Notes: generated by a model from the sequence alone, not told the origin. DNA of 64,000 nt from Thiosocius sp963808165 (GCA_963808165.1 CAWEET010000010.1:1-64000); one strand, 5' to 3'. Positions 17,832 through 27,498 are shown, numbered from the stretch's first letter. Translations and numbers: made by a program.

Positions 17832-18525
17832 AGTGCCGATCGTGCTGTTGGCCTGCATTACCCTGCTTGCCTGTCAGCCCCGGCCGAGCACGGTGCAACC
17901 GGTGCGGGCGAGTCATTTCGAGATCGATGCCGTGGCCAAGAGCGATGTCGACATGGTTGCGGAGACGGGCATCGACCAGAGCTTGCGTTATCTGCGCGAG
18001 CTTGCGCGGAAGCTCTATGTGCGTAACCCCGATCAACTGCAGCGTGGTCGTTACAAGACACGCGCAGCCGCAATGAACGCCCTATTCGGCCTGCGCCGCT
18101 TGAAACATTACCGTGACCTGCAGGGCAGGCGTTCCTCCGCTGTGATCCATCTTGCCTTTGATGAGAACTACCGCGGGGATCGGGTGGCCGCGTTCGTCGA
18201 GGGAATGCGTACCGTGCTGATCGACGGCTACGGCGGTAGGAGCGAGTTTTACCTGAACAACATGCTGGATCCCCAGAAACTGCACTACCTGGCGCGGAAT
18301 TACGAGATTGCATTCTGGAAACTGCAGCATGATCGTGATCCTAGGGGCCGCCTTTATCTGTTCAGCAATTCACTTGAAGGCAGTGGCGACCTCAGCTTCG
18401 AGCGGCTGGCCGGGAAATTGATCGCATTGCAGGATTACATGGCCCAGGTCGTGGCGGACAGCAGCAACCGGCGGATCAAGAATGTCATTCAGAGCATCGC
18501 CTCGGCGGTGTTCTTTCCAATCTAG
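17818..18525 (+). CDS. Predicted lipoprotein of unknown function
   Basis: About 235 residues. The N-terminus (VPIVLLACITLLACQPRPS) is a lipoprotein signal with lipobox LLAC and likely lipidated Cys. I take the GTG at 17818, preceded by GAGGG at seven bases, overlapping the end of the methyltransferase gene. The mature part is mixed alpha/beta and has no recognised motif; an acidic/aromatic core (VIHLAFDENYRGDRVAAFVEG) and a late FERLAGKLIALQDYMAQ helix stand out. It is followed by another lipoprotein gene in the same direction. Confidence 0.75.
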   Translation: MGGFRVPIVLLACITLLACQPRPSTVQPVRASHFEIDAVAKSDVDMVAETGIDQSLRYLRELARKLYVRNPDQLQRGRYKTRAAAMNALFGLRRLKHYRDLQGRRSSAVIHLAFDENYRGDRVAAFVEGMRTVLIDGYGGRSEFYLNNMLDPQKLHYLARNYEIAFWKLQHDRDPRGRLYLFSNSLEGSGDLSFERLAGKLIALQDYMAQVVADSSNRRIKNVIQSIASAVFFPI

Positions 18526-18595
18526 ACGCGCTCGGGGCCCATGTTCACCACTCTCGATAAACAATACTCTCGGCGATGCAAAGGCTGAAAAGCCC

Positions 18596-19693
18596 ATGCA
18601 GAAATCGACGGCGCTCCACGATGTTTCCGTAGTCGCGGCGTATCGCGCTGGTCTATCCCTGAGGCTGTTGGCGACGGCGGGCGCGTTGTGCTTGCTGAGT
18701 GCGTGCAGCTCCGTTGGCTACTATTTGCAAGCGGTCGGTGGCCAGATAGGCGTGATCGCTGCGTCCCGGCCGGTGCAGGATGTCGTGCTCGACCCAAGGA
18801 CCACGGCCGCCGAGCGTGAACGCCTCGAACGGCTGCCCGATTTGCGGCGGTTTGCGCACGACGAGCTGGGTCTGCCCGCCAGCAGCAGCTATAGCCTGTA
18901 CGCGGAGGTCGGGCGAGAGGCGCTGGTGTGGAGCGTGGTGGCGGCGCCGTTCGATTCCCTGACGCCTCGTGACTGGTGTTACCCGTTCGTCGGCTGCGCT
19001 AGTTATCGGGGATACTTCAGCGAACAGGCCGCACAACGGTTTGCCGGGGAGTTGCGCGATTGCGGCTGGGATGTAGCTGTGGAGGCCGTGCCGGCTTACT
19101 CGACGCTCGGCTGGTTCAGCGATCCGCTGCCCAGCACGGTCATCGATTGGCCGCTGCCGGACATCGCCGGCCTGGTATTCCATGAGCTGGCACATGAGGC
19201 CCTTTACCTTCCTGGCGACAGCGCCTTCAACGAGGCCTATGCCAGTCAGGTGGAGAGAGAGGGGATGCGGCGCTGGTTGCTGAGCCACGCTGGCGCCGAG
19301 GAGCGTCGGCAGCATGCACAGCGAGAGGAACGACGGCGTGATTTCATCCAAATGCTCGGGCGTGCGCGCAGTCTTCTCGAGGAAGTCTACGCGGCCGACC
19401 TCGACGCGTCCGCATTGCAGCGGTGCAAGGATGAAGTCTTTGAAGACCTGCGCCGGGATTACGCGGCGACGAAGCGGCGCTGGGGCGATTACAAGGGTTA
19501 CGACCGCTGGTTCGATCGCCCGTTGAACAACGCGCACCTGGCCAGCGTTGACACCTACTCTGGTTTGCAGCCGGCATTCGACCGCCTGCTGGACCTGCTC
19601 GATGGCGACATGCCCGCGTTTCATGCCGCCTGCGGCGCGATCGCTGCGCTACCTGCGGTTCAGCGCCGGGCTTACATGGAACGTCTGTTGTAG
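18596..19693 (+). CDS. Predicted outer-membrane-anchored aminopeptidase (zinc metallopeptidase-like)
   Basis: A 365-residue lipoprotein: signal about residues 20-38 with lipobox LLSAC. The family (Pfam name Aminopep, formerly a DUF) is recognised by GQIGVIAASRPVQDVV, WCYPFVGCASYRGYFS, and the metal-binding HELAHEALYLPGDSAFNEAYAS, split by family as HExxH plus a downstream Glu. The family is annotated as putative aminopeptidases but the activity is barely tested. I start at ATG 18596 since upstream residues lack homology. It may be co-transcribed with the preceding lipoprotein. Confidence 0.85.
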   Translation: MQKSTALHDVSVVAAYRAGLSLRLLATAGALCLLSACSSVGYYLQAVGGQIGVIAASRPVQDVVLDPRTTAAERERLERLPDLRRFAHDELGLPASSSYSLYAEVGREALVWSVVAAPFDSLTPRDWCYPFVGCASYRGYFSEQAAQRFAGELRDCGWDVAVEAVPAYSTLGWFSDPLPSTVIDWPLPDIAGLVFHELAHEALYLPGDSAFNEAYASQVEREGMRRWLLSHAGAEERRQHAQREERRRDFIQMLGRARSLLEEVYAADLDASALQRCKDEVFEDLRRDYAATKRRWGDYKGYDRWFDRPLNNAHLASVDTYSGLQPAFDRLLDLLDGDMPAFHAACGAIAALPAVQRRAYMERLL

Positions 19694-19713
19694 TGCGCCC
19701 GTCGCCGCGCGGT

Positions 19714-20664
19714 TCAGCGCTGGCTGAGGCGGCGCAGCCGGCTGAGTTGGCGGTTCTTGTCGACCCCGGTAAGGCAACGGACGCCGGCATTTTCCAGTGA
19801 CGTCGGTGTCACCCCCAGGGCACTAAGACCATCCTCACCGCAAACGCTCGGCGTACGCAACGAGAGGTAGTTGTCCGGAGTGAATGGTTTGCCTGGAAAG
19901 TGTTGCAGGATGGACGCCTGCATTCGTGAGGCCTTGTCGGACAATCGGATGATCCGTTTGTTTTGCCCGGTATTGCGGCTGACGAAACGGACGAGTTGCT
20001 CAAGCGTATAGGAATGCGGGCCGCACAACTCATAGTGCCTGCCGAAGGTGCCCGGATCCTGCAAGGCGTTCGCGAACGCCGCAGCGACGTCGCCGACATA
20101 GACTGGGGCCAGTTTTGCATCGGGACAGGCCAGCGGCAAGGGGCCGGGGATTTTCAACAACGCAGCAAAGCGGTTGAGAAAACTGTCGTCCGCTCCAAAT
20201 ATCACCGAGGGTCGGAAGCTGGTGACAGCGATTGCCGCCTTCCCCAAGGTATGTGCGCGGTTTTCGCCTTCGCCCTTGGATCGCAGGTATTGACTGCCAC
20301 CGCGCGCCTCATTGGCGTTCAGCGCACTCATGTGCAGCAGTCTGCCCACCTTTGTGGCCAGGCAAGCGGACACGACGCTCTCGACCAGCTCGACATGGAC
20401 GTGACGAAAGCTGCGCTCGGCATCGTTCGCGTTGAGTATGCCAACAAGGTGTATGGCCGCATCGCAGTCCTTCAACGCTGTCGTAAGTTGCTCAGGATCG
20501 AACAGATCGGCCTCGACGAGCTGGGCAACCGTCGAGAGTTCGCGGTGGCGGTGTGGATGACGCGTGATGATGCGACACTGGTAGCCACGGTTGTGCAGGT
20601 GACGGGTCAGATGCCTGCCGACGAACCCCGAACCACCGACCAGTGCAATGCGTGCGATCTTCAT
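19714..20664 (-). CDS. NDUFA9-like NAD(P)-binding protein (atypical SDR)
   Basis: A 316-residue extended/atypical short-chain dehydrogenase with the Rossmann motif VGGSGFVGRHLTRHL at the start and HLVGILNAND, then YLRSKGEGENRAH in place of the YxxxK catalytic pair (Tyr then Lys at spacing four). The sequence resembles complex I NDUFA9-type proteins of bacteria, which bind NADPH without a known reaction. The second half (VYVGDVAAAFANAL, YELCGPHSYTLEQLV) is typical of that group. ATG 20664 is used; an upstream in-frame GTG/ATG extension has no homology. Confidence 0.85.
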   Translation of the reverse strand: MKIARIALVGGSGFVGRHLTRHLHNRGYQCRIITRHPHRHRELSTVAQLVEADLFDPEQLTTALKDCDAAIHLVGILNANDAERSFRHVHVELVESVVSACLATKVGRLLHMSALNANEARGGSQYLRSKGEGENRAHTLGKAAIAVTSFRPSVIFGADDSFLNRFAALLKIPGPLPLACPDAKLAPVYVGDVAAAFANALQDPGTFGRHYELCGPHSYTLEQLVRFVSRNTGQNKRIIRLSDKASRMQASILQHFPGKPFTPDNYLSLRTPSVCGEDGLSALGVTPTSLENAGVRCLTGVDKNRQLSRLRRLSQR

Positions 20665-20787
20665 GATTGTCTGCGGCTCCGGATGCCATCGGCCCAAGGT
20701 CGGGATTCACGGTGAGACCGTGTTCTCAGTGCTAATTCTGCGCTGCGGCGCGGCAAGCCTCAAGTCTCGTCAGCTTGCCGCCAATGT

Positions 20788-21459
20788 TCAACTGCGGCGT
20801 CGCATAAGCAGCATCTTGCCCTGGTTGTCGCGCAGAACCATGCGCCCATCGCGAAACTGGTAGCGATAGTGAGATGTGGTGTTGCTGCCGCGCGGGGTCC
20901 ACCAGAAGTGCTGCTGATCGTAACCGATGATGAAGTCCTGGTGACGCTCTTTGGAAAGATACAGGCGCGCGTTGCTGCGCTTGATCACGGCCACGCTGCC
21001 ATTACTGAGTTCCCAGATTCCATCGAGGAAACCGCTCGCGGCGGAAACCCCGCCCTGTCCCTGCCGGCCCGGATTCATCCAGTTGCCGGGAACGTTGCCG
21101 GGGGTCGGGAAACCTGCTCCGGGCCAGCCAACACCCGGTGCCATTCCGGTGCCGGGCAGACCGCCCAGCGCCCCAAGAGGCGACATTCCGGGAAATGTTC
21201 CCATCGCCGGGTAACCCGGCCAGCCGCCGCTCAGCCCCTGGAGCCCAGCGAACCCGGCGGGCGCCACCGACTGTCCGTAGCTCGGCAGGTAGGGGGCTCC
21301 AAGCGGCACATGGTTGCGATCTACCAGTCCGAATGCCTCCATCATGCGCAGCATGGCTTCGGTGAACGGGTTGTCTTGTCCGCCGTACGAACCGTAGGCC
21401 GATGCAGAAGTGCTGATTGATAGGATGCAGCAGAGAAACAGAATGGCGCGTGTTTTCAC
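20788..21459 (-). CDS. Secreted Gly/Pro-rich protein of unknown function
   Basis: A 223-residue protein with a classical Sec signal peptide (residues 1-21, ending SASA). Residues 50-135 are low-complexity, dominated by Gly, Pro, Met and Ala (GWPGYPAMGTFPGMSPLG). The C-terminal 80 residues form a compact Trp/Tyr/Arg-rich domain (GIWELSNGSVAVIKRSNA, QHFWWTPRG, RDGRMVLRDNQGKMLLMR), reminiscent of small beta-rich domains. It is probably periplasmic or surface-exposed. The family is not recognised. Confidence 0.7.
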   Translation of the reverse strand: MKTRAILFLCCILSISTSASAYGSYGGQDNPFTEAMLRMMEAFGLVDRNHVPLGAPYLPSYGQSVAPAGFAGLQGLSGGWPGYPAMGTFPGMSPLGALGGLPGTGMAPGVGWPGAGFPTPGNVPGNWMNPGRQGQGGVSAASGFLDGIWELSNGSVAVIKRSNARLYLSKERHQDFIIGYDQQHFWWTPRGSNTTSHYRYQFRDGRMVLRDNQGKMLLMRRRS

Positions 21460-21622
21460 GTGCGCAATATTTCACAGCAGGAGCTTGCTGTGAACCCCGC
21501 CTCGGCGCGCACCGGGAGTGACCAGACAGATCATTGCGGATGCCTTTCTGTTACCCGGTTTACGCAGGACTGATTAGGAGTAAACTACAACTGCCGGTGG
21601 AGTATTTCGAGAACCAAGATCG

Positions 21623-22069
21623 ATGACGACGAGCGAACCGCAGAAAAAAGATCGCCGCGCGCGCACACATGAAATGGTGCGCAAGCTGCTCGACGAACGC
21701 CAGGAGATGTTGACGATGTTCTGTCGGGTCGCCGGTCTTGAGCCGTTCAAGAAAAATCCTGGTGTCGATGTCTTGCAGTCGTTTTGTCAGGTGCTCATCG
21801 ACTATTCGGCCTTTGGCCATTTCGAGATCTACGAACGTATCGTCGCGGGGCGCGAGCGTCGTGGCCAGGTCTTGGAGGTGGCGCGTGAGGTCTATCCGCG
21901 CATCGCCGAGGCATCCGAAGCAGCAGTTGATTTCAATGACAAGTACGATGCCTCCGACCACACCCTCGACCTCGATGAACTCGACCACGACCTGTGCAAG
22001 CTGGGCGAAGAGCTGGCAGTGCGAATCGAGATGGAAGATCGCATCATTCAGGCGCTGACTGCCCGCTGA
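21623..22069 (+). CDS. rsd: Anti-sigma-70 factor Rsd/AlgQ
   Basis: A 148-residue helical protein of the Rsd/AlgQ family, which binds region 4 of RpoD and lowers housekeeping transcription in stationary phase. Typical segments are RRARTHEMVRKLLDERQEML, LQSFCQVLIDYSAFGHFEIYE split across helices two and three, and FNDKYDASDH. ATG 21623 gives the expected length. It is monocistronic here; no ribosomal or heme gene is adjacent. RpoD itself is also in this window (7.2-9.1 kb). Confidence 0.92.
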   Translation: MTTSEPQKKDRRARTHEMVRKLLDERQEMLTMFCRVAGLEPFKKNPGVDVLQSFCQVLIDYSAFGHFEIYERIVAGRERRGQVLEVAREVYPRIAEASEAAVDFNDKYDASDHTLDLDELDHDLCKLGEELAVRIEMEDRIIQALTAR

Positions 22070-22563
22070 TCGCTGGCCTGAGAGCTGTCTTTTCTGACCC
22101 GCTATCCACCGCCAGGCGCCTCAAAGTATCGCACCCAAGATCGGATATGGCGTCTTTAGCGCGGATGCTCGAATTCCCAGCGAAGGCAAGTCAGCGAACG
22201 ATTGGCCCAGGTGCCGTGTGCGGTTGGGTCACTGTCCTGACCGGATCGTTGCGCGTCGACAACCAACCCGCTGAGACGGGTGGCGGGGCCCGGGCGATCG
22301 TCTCGGCGCCCGGAATTGCAGCCGCCCTGGGCCAGTGTCTCGGTGGCCGGTTGGCTGTTCCTCGAGACTCGTTGGTGGGACACGGCTCTCTCGATCGGGT
22401 CCCGACCTGGATCTCGATGCGCCCACGCGACAATCGCGCCAACTCGGGCAATTGGGTCCACGTGCATTCCATGCTTCCGGGATCGTCAAGTCGGTACCCT
22501 TGATCTATGGGAAAATTCGGACCTGGGTTGTCACCCGGAATCCCGGGCAGAGGAGAGATCACC
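22070..22563. other. Intergenic region, nothing assigned
   Basis: Nearly 500 bases between rsd and the Sel1 gene. Several short frames overlap on both strands without family resemblance. I looked for tmRNA, SRP RNA, RNase P and 6S RNA landmarks and did not see them. The last bases (AGAGGAGAGATCACC) are the ribosome binding site of the Sel1 gene. Confidence 0.4.
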
Positions 22564-23190
22564 ATGTCAGAGCAAGACATAATCGCCAGCTTCAATCCCG
22601 ACCAGCTGCGTGCCGAAGCCGCCATCCGCAATGCGGCAACAGCAGGCAATCCCGAGGCGCAGTTCCGTCTCGGTGTGATGTATGGCAATGGCGATGGGGT
22701 AGCGCTGGACCATCAGCAGGCGCGCACCTGGTTTGAAAAGGCTGCAGCGCAGGGTCACCAGAGCGCGCTGATCACGTTGGCCTGGATGTATGCCAACGGC
22801 ACTGGCGTGGAGGTCGATGAGGATCGCGCACGCGACCTCTACCTGAAGGCGGCAGAGTTGGGTTCGGCCAAGGCCCAGTACGTGGTCGGAACCATGTATC
22901 GTTTCGCGCAATACGGAGCGAAAAGGGATATCCCGACCGCTGTGCAGTGGTATCTCAAGGCAGCAGATCAGGGAATGGCGACGGCCCAGTTTGCCCTCGG
23001 CAAGATGCTGATGGAGGGGAAGGGCGTGATGCAGGATGATGCGGCCGCCTTACAGTGGCTGTCGCTGGCTCACGTCAACGGCAGCAAGCGGGCCGAGGAC
23101 TATGTCAAGCACCTGATCAAACGCATGGACCCTGCCGAGGTGCAGGCCATTCGCGCAAAGATGACCGGGCAGGCCGGTTCAGCTGGCTGA
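22564..23190 (+). CDS. Sel1-repeat protein
   Basis: A 208-residue cytoplasmic protein of four or five Sel1-like (SLR) repeats of about 36 residues: PEAQFRLGVMYGNGDGV, SALITLAWMYANGTGVEV, AKAQYVVGTMYRFAQYG, ATAQFALGKMLMEGKGV, and a last partial unit. Such alpha-solenoids are protein-protein scaffolds. No signal peptide is present. The ATG at 22564 has a strong ribosome binding site (GAGGAGAG). A shorter Sel1 protein occurs at 28.0 kb. The partner is unknown. Its 3' end overlaps the convergent slt gene by 12 bases. Confidence 0.9.
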   Translation: MSEQDIIASFNPDQLRAEAAIRNAATAGNPEAQFRLGVMYGNGDGVALDHQQARTWFEKAAAQGHQSALITLAWMYANGTGVEVDEDRARDLYLKAAELGSAKAQYVVGTMYRFAQYGAKRDIPTAVQWYLKAADQGMATAQFALGKMLMEGKGVMQDDAAALQWLSLAHVNGSKRAEDYVKHLIKRMDPAEVQAIRAKMTGQAGSAG

Positions 23191-25155
23191 TTTCGCTGTT
23201 TGTTGGGCGGCCTGAGCGCTGCCGAGCAGGCCAAGGTCAGGGGGTACGGGATGCAGGCGATCCTGCAATCTGGTCGGCGTGCGCCCCATGCGCTTTTCGT
23301 AGATCACCGTGTAGGCGAGCACCCGGCGCAGATAACCGCGGGTCTCGTCGAATGGCAACAGCTCTATCCAAATGTCGGCTGGCAGCGTCCGTGCCGGCAA
23401 CCAGCGTGCGACGCGATGCGGACCGGCGTTGTAGGCGGCGGTCGCCAGCACGGCACTGTCACCCAGCTTCCCTTTCATCTGCTTGAGGTATGCACTGCCG
23501 AGCGCGATATTCGTGTCCGGTTCGAACAGTTCGTTGCGGCGCGGAGGTTTACGTTTCAGCATCTGGCGCGCAACGCTGCGCGCGGTTGCGGGCATCAGCT
23601 GCATCAGCCCCATTGCCCCGGCGTGTGAGCGCGCGTCATCCATGAAGGCGCTTTCCTGGCGCATCACGGCAAACACCCATGCGATGTCGATGTCGTGCAG
23701 ATTGGCGTTTGCCTCGACCAGGTCCGCGTACTCCATCGGGAAGCGCAACTCCAGGTCATCCCAATAGCCTGTCTTGGCCAGCGTAAAGATTGCCTGGTCA
23801 TGCCACCCGAGTTGTTCCGCCAGCTTGGCCGCCGCCTTGAGCTGTTGGGTGTCCATGTCCGCAGTGGCCCAACGCCATTCGCGGCGCGCTTCGACCCAGC
23901 GCTGCAGCGCGGACAGCTCGGTCGCGCGTTTGACCGCATCCAGAGCGGAGATCTGATTCACGAGTTCGGCCGTGGCCGGCGTCTCGACATGCTCGAGCTG
24001 GTAGTCGCCGCCAATCCGGTCGGCTGCCAGAAAGCCGTAATAGCTTCGGTCGCGCGCCGCCTGTGCGTAGAGTGCCTTGGCCGCCGCGGCATCGCCGTTG
24101 GCCTCCAGTCCGCGCGCCAGCCAATAGGTCCAGCGCTCGGTGTCGCGTTCGTCGCGCGGCAGCGCAGCGATCCAGCGGATCACCTGTGGCCAGTCCTCGC
24201 GCAACAGCGCTGCGTGAATCCTCGCCTCGTGCACCTTGAGGTCGTCATCGCCGAGCTCGACACCACGAATGAACACATAGGCCTCGTCGCCCGGGGTTCG
24301 CACCAGGTTGCGCACGATGTAATGCTCTACGTAGCGGATCTGGTCGGCACTGAACGGATAACGCGGCTTGATGTCCTGCCACAAGTCGAGCGCTTTCGAT
24401 CCATTCCAGCGCGCCTGGCGACGCACGGCTTGCGAAAGCATTGCCTCCCGGTATGGGTGCGCCGTGGAGAAGGCCGCCTTGTCTCGGGCCTTTGCCGGTG
24501 CACGGTAGAGGCTGATCCAGCGCTCTAGCCACAGCTGGTCGGCAGGTGTCAGGTTACGTCCGAGGTATCGCGCGAGCCGCCACTCTCCCACCTTCATCGC
24601 CTTCTCGATGCGCCGCCAGGTCATATCCGGCGAAAGCTGGCCGGCAGCGGTCCATGCCGCGAATACGGGATCACAGGCGCGCGGCCTCGACTTGCCATAG
24701 AGCCAGATATCGGCCACCTCCGGCAGTGCCTGGTCTGCCTTGCCGGTCTCGATCAGGGCATTCAGCCGATGACACTGTCGTTCAATGCTGCGGGTTGGAC
24801 GATAGAAAGCGAGGTACTCGGACCAGCGCTGCTGTCTGGCGAGTTGATTGAGCCATTGGGCGCGCAGCCGGTTGGCAAGCGGGGTATCCTGTTGTGCCTT
24901 CAGGAATGCGCTCACCTCGCGATTGTCTGCCTGTTTCAGTCTTGATCTCAGCGCCTCATATTCGAGGTAAGGGAGCAGTGGATAGTCGCTAAGACGCCTG
25001 CTGAGACGCTGAAACGCAGCCTGGTCGCCGCGCGCGAGGGCCTGTTCCGCCTGAACGAAAAGCGCCCTCTGTTGATCCAGGCTCGCAGCTGGTGCCTGTC
25101 CGGCAGAAAGGACGGCAACAACGACCAGTACAGCATTGATGGCGCGCTTCAACAC
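23179..25155 (-). CDS. slt: Soluble lytic murein transglycosylase
   Basis: A 658-residue periplasmic enzyme that cleaves peptidoglycan to 1,6-anhydro-muropeptides. A Sec signal (residues 1-24, ending APAA) is followed by a long U-shaped helical superhelix (residues 30-470). The lysozyme-like catalytic domain starts near AWVFAVMRQESAF, with the catalytic Glu in RQESAF, and contains SHAGAMGLMQLMPATA and NIALGSAYLKQM, and YNAGPHRVARWL. The length matches Slt70. It overlaps the 3' end of the convergent Sel1 gene. Confidence 0.95.
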   Translation of the reverse strand: MLKRAINAVLVVVAVLSAGQAPAASLDQQRALFVQAEQALARGDQAAFQRLSRRLSDYPLLPYLEYEALRSRLKQADNREVSAFLKAQQDTPLANRLRAQWLNQLARQQRWSEYLAFYRPTRSIERQCHRLNALIETGKADQALPEVADIWLYGKSRPRACDPVFAAWTAAGQLSPDMTWRRIEKAMKVGEWRLARYLGRNLTPADQLWLERWISLYRAPAKARDKAAFSTAHPYREAMLSQAVRRQARWNGSKALDLWQDIKPRYPFSADQIRYVEHYIVRNLVRTPGDEAYVFIRGVELGDDDLKVHEARIHAALLREDWPQVIRWIAALPRDERDTERWTYWLARGLEANGDAAAAKALYAQAARDRSYYGFLAADRIGGDYQLEHVETPATAELVNQISALDAVKRATELSALQRWVEARREWRWATADMDTQQLKAAAKLAEQLGWHDQAIFTLAKTGYWDDLELRFPMEYADLVEANANLHDIDIAWVFAVMRQESAFMDDARSHAGAMGLMQLMPATARSVARQMLKRKPPRRNELFEPDTNIALGSAYLKQMKGKLGDSAVLATAAYNAGPHRVARWLPARTLPADIWIELLPFDETRGYLRRVLAYTVIYEKRMGRTPTRLQDRLHPVPPDLGLLGSAQAAQQTAKSAS

Positions 25156-25316
25156 GATGTCGACCTTCCCGTTGTTGAGTCGACCTGAGCGTAGGCGTTG
25201 CAGGACCGCATGGCAATAGGGGATTCCCCATTTGGGCGTTGCTTCACGAACGCCGATTACTCAAGCTGACGGCAGTTGAGCGTCATCCTTTAATGACGCG
25301 CACACAGGGTGCTCCA

Positions 25317-26132
25317 ATGATCGAACTCCATGACCTGGAACTGGTCCGGCGACTTGTGAAGCTCGCGGCCGACGAAGAGCTGCTGGCCCGCTTCACCCGG
25401 GTCAGTGCCGACATCAAGAGCGACGGCTCGCTGATCACCGAGGCCGATCTCGCCATGCAGAATCGTCTGCAACGGGATCTGGCGGACCACTGGCCGGCCT
25501 ATGCACTGCTCGGCGAGGAAATGACAGTCGATGAGCAGCTACAGCTGCTGGCCGCGTCGGGCCGCCCTCTCTGGTGCCTGGACCCTCTGGATGGCACCAG
25601 CAATTACGCGGCCGGCATACCATTCTTCGGCGTATCTTTGGCGCTGATCGCCGATGGGGTCACCCGGGCGGCCGTCGTCTACGACCCGTCGCGCGACGAG
25701 TGTTTCAGCGCATTGCGTGGCCGTGGCGCCTGGTTGAACGGCGCACCCCTGATTGCCCCGCGTGCGCCGGCAACCCTGAGTGAATCGATCGCCATGGTGG
25801 ATCTCAAGCGCCTGCCCGCCGCGCTGGTAAGCTCGCTTGCGCGCAGCACGCCGTACCGCTCCCAGCGCAGCTTCGGTTCCGTGGCGCTGGATTGGTGCTG
25901 GGTCGCCAGTGGGCGCTGCCAGGTGTACCTGCACGGCGGGCAGAGGCTCTGGGACTATGCGGCCGGTCAATTGATCCTGAGCGAAAGTGGTGCGGTCGGC
26001 GGCCTGCTGAACGACTATGCGGGCGACTGGCTCGATGAGCTCTCGCTGAAGCCGCGCATCGCACTGGCTGCGACCCACGCGGATTTGCTGGTCCAGTGGC
26101 GCGCCCGGGTTACCGCAGGGCTCGATGGCTGA
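25317..26132 (+). CDS. Inositol monophosphatase-family phosphatase
   Basis: A 271-residue metal-dependent phosphatase of the IMPase fold. Metal ligands are visible in LLGEEM (Glu) and in CLDPLDGTSNYAAGIPFFGV, with a C-terminal LWDYAAGQLILSESGA segment holding the last Asp. The family includes SuhB, CysQ and the HisN-type histidinol phosphatases; this member has no clear marker for one substrate. I start at ATG 25317 (MIELHDLELV); an in-frame ATG at 25293 is possible. It converges with glcF, whose stop is eight bases away. Confidence 0.85.
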   Translation: MIELHDLELVRRLVKLAADEELLARFTRVSADIKSDGSLITEADLAMQNRLQRDLADHWPAYALLGEEMTVDEQLQLLAASGRPLWCLDPLDGTSNYAAGIPFFGVSLALIADGVTRAAVVYDPSRDECFSALRGRGAWLNGAPLIAPRAPATLSESIAMVDLKRLPAALVSSLARSTPYRSQRSFGSVALDWCWVASGRCQVYLHGGQRLWDYAAGQLILSESGAVGGLLNDYAGDWLDELSLKPRIALAATHADLLVQWRARVTAGLDG

Positions 26133-26140
26133 AGTCTCGG

Positions 26141-27364
26141 TCAGTCATCGAGGTCTTCCGCGAGCAGGTTCAGCCAGTGTCGCACAGGCACCCCCTCGGG
26201 TTCGTCGAGGTGCATCAGACAGCCGATGTTCGCGGTGACGATCAGGTCCGGGTGGTCGCCGGTGAGGGCGCGTAACTTGCGTCCGCGCAGCTGCTCCGAC
26301 AGGCTCGATTGCAAAATCGAATAGGTCCCTGCGGAGCCGCAGCACAGGTGTCCTTCGGCGACTGTGGCGAGCTGATAGCCAAGTCGCTGCAGCAGCTGCT
26401 CGGTCTTGCCGTTCAACGGCAGCGCGTGCTGCAGGGTGCAGGGGGTGTGGACCGCAATCCTGGCCGTGCGCGGTCGCAGCGGCAGGGACTCTAGCGGTTC
26501 TTCGCCGAGGATCTGCAGAGGGTCGCGCAACCTGGCCGCCAGCTTTACTGCTTTGTCCGCGTAGCCCGGGTCTCCGGCCAGCAGTCGCGGATAATCCTGC
26601 AGGTGGGCACCGCAGCCGCTGGCGGTGGCGATCAGAGCCTCGGCGCCGTCCTCGAGGGCCGGGTACCAGGCGTCGATGTTGCGACGGGCCATCGCGCGCG
26701 CCCGTTCTGTGTCGCTCAAGTGGTGCGGCAGGGCACCACAGCAACCGGCCTCAGCGCAACGCTGCACGGCGATGCCGAGATGCTGCAGGATCCGCTCCAG
26801 CGCCGCGTTGATCTCGGGGGCCAGTCCGGGCTGCACGCAGCCCTCGAGCAGCAGTACGTGGCGCATCGCGGTTGCCGCCGGAGCGCCACGCTGCACGGCC
26901 TTGGGTGCTGGAATGTTGCGCCGCATGCCCTTCGGCATCAATGGCCGCACGGCCTGTCCGACACGCAACAAGGCGTTGAATCGGCCGCGGTAGGCAAGTG
27001 CCTCGATCAGCGCACGCCGCAGCAGCCGCTGGCCGAGCGAGCGCGGGACCTGTCGCTCCACCACTTCGCGCCCGATGTCGAGCAGGCGGTGGTAATTGAC
27101 GCCGGAGGGGCAGGTCGTCTCACAAGCGCGGCAGATGAGGCAGCGATCGAGATGCTCGCGCACGGTCGCGTTGGCGGGGTCGCCTTCCAGTACCTGCTTG
27201 ATCAGGTAAATGCGGCCGCGCGGCCCGTCCAACTCATCACCGAGGAGTTGGTAGGTCGGGCAGGTGGCGGTGCAGAATCCACAATGCACGCAGGCTCGCA
27301 GGATCTGGTCGGCCTCGCGGCCCTCGGGCGTGTCTCGGATGAAGTCGGCGAGCGCTGTCTGCAT
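26141..27364 (-). CDS. glcF: Glycolate oxidase iron-sulfur subunit
   Basis: GlcF, 407 residues, carries two 4Fe-4S clusters of the glycolate oxidase GlcDEF complex, which turns glycolate into glyoxylate. The first cluster motif is CVHCGFCTATCPTY and the second CLICRACETTCPSGV. Two CCG domains follow (LLEGCVQ to EAGCCGALPHH; PCTLQHAL to GHLCCGSAGTYS). The glcD and glcE partners are not next to it, so this is an orphan in the window. In a RuBisCO-using autotroph the complex would handle 2-phosphoglycolate salvage. The divergent neighbour is a thioesterase-like gene. Confidence 0.93.
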   Translation of the reverse strand: MQTALADFIRDTPEGREADQILRACVHCGFCTATCPTYQLLGDELDGPRGRIYLIKQVLEGDPANATVREHLDRCLICRACETTCPSGVNYHRLLDIGREVVERQVPRSLGQRLLRRALIEALAYRGRFNALLRVGQAVRPLMPKGMRRNIPAPKAVQRGAPAATAMRHVLLLEGCVQPGLAPEINAALERILQHLGIAVQRCAEAGCCGALPHHLSDTERARAMARRNIDAWYPALEDGAEALIATASGCGAHLQDYPRLLAGDPGYADKAVKLAARLRDPLQILGEEPLESLPLRPRTARIAVHTPCTLQHALPLNGKTEQLLQRLGYQLATVAEGHLCCGSAGTYSILQSSLSEQLRGRKLRALTGDHPDLIVTANIGCLMHLDEPEGVPVRHWLNLLAEDLDD

Positions 27365-27498
27365 GATCGTTCGGCATGTTAGATTTCGAGATCAACAGTT
27401 TACCTTGCTTGCCTTGCGCTGAGGTCGCATGATTTCTGGCGGAATTCCCCGCCGTTTTGCGACGTTTGTCTGCTTCGCGGCGGTGGTGGTGGAATACG

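Noticed and set aside
22070..22563. Possible stable RNA in the rsd-Sel1 gap
   Set aside because: No tmRNA, SRP, RNase P or 6S landmarks could be found by eye; sequence is GC-rich without a clear long-range pairing.
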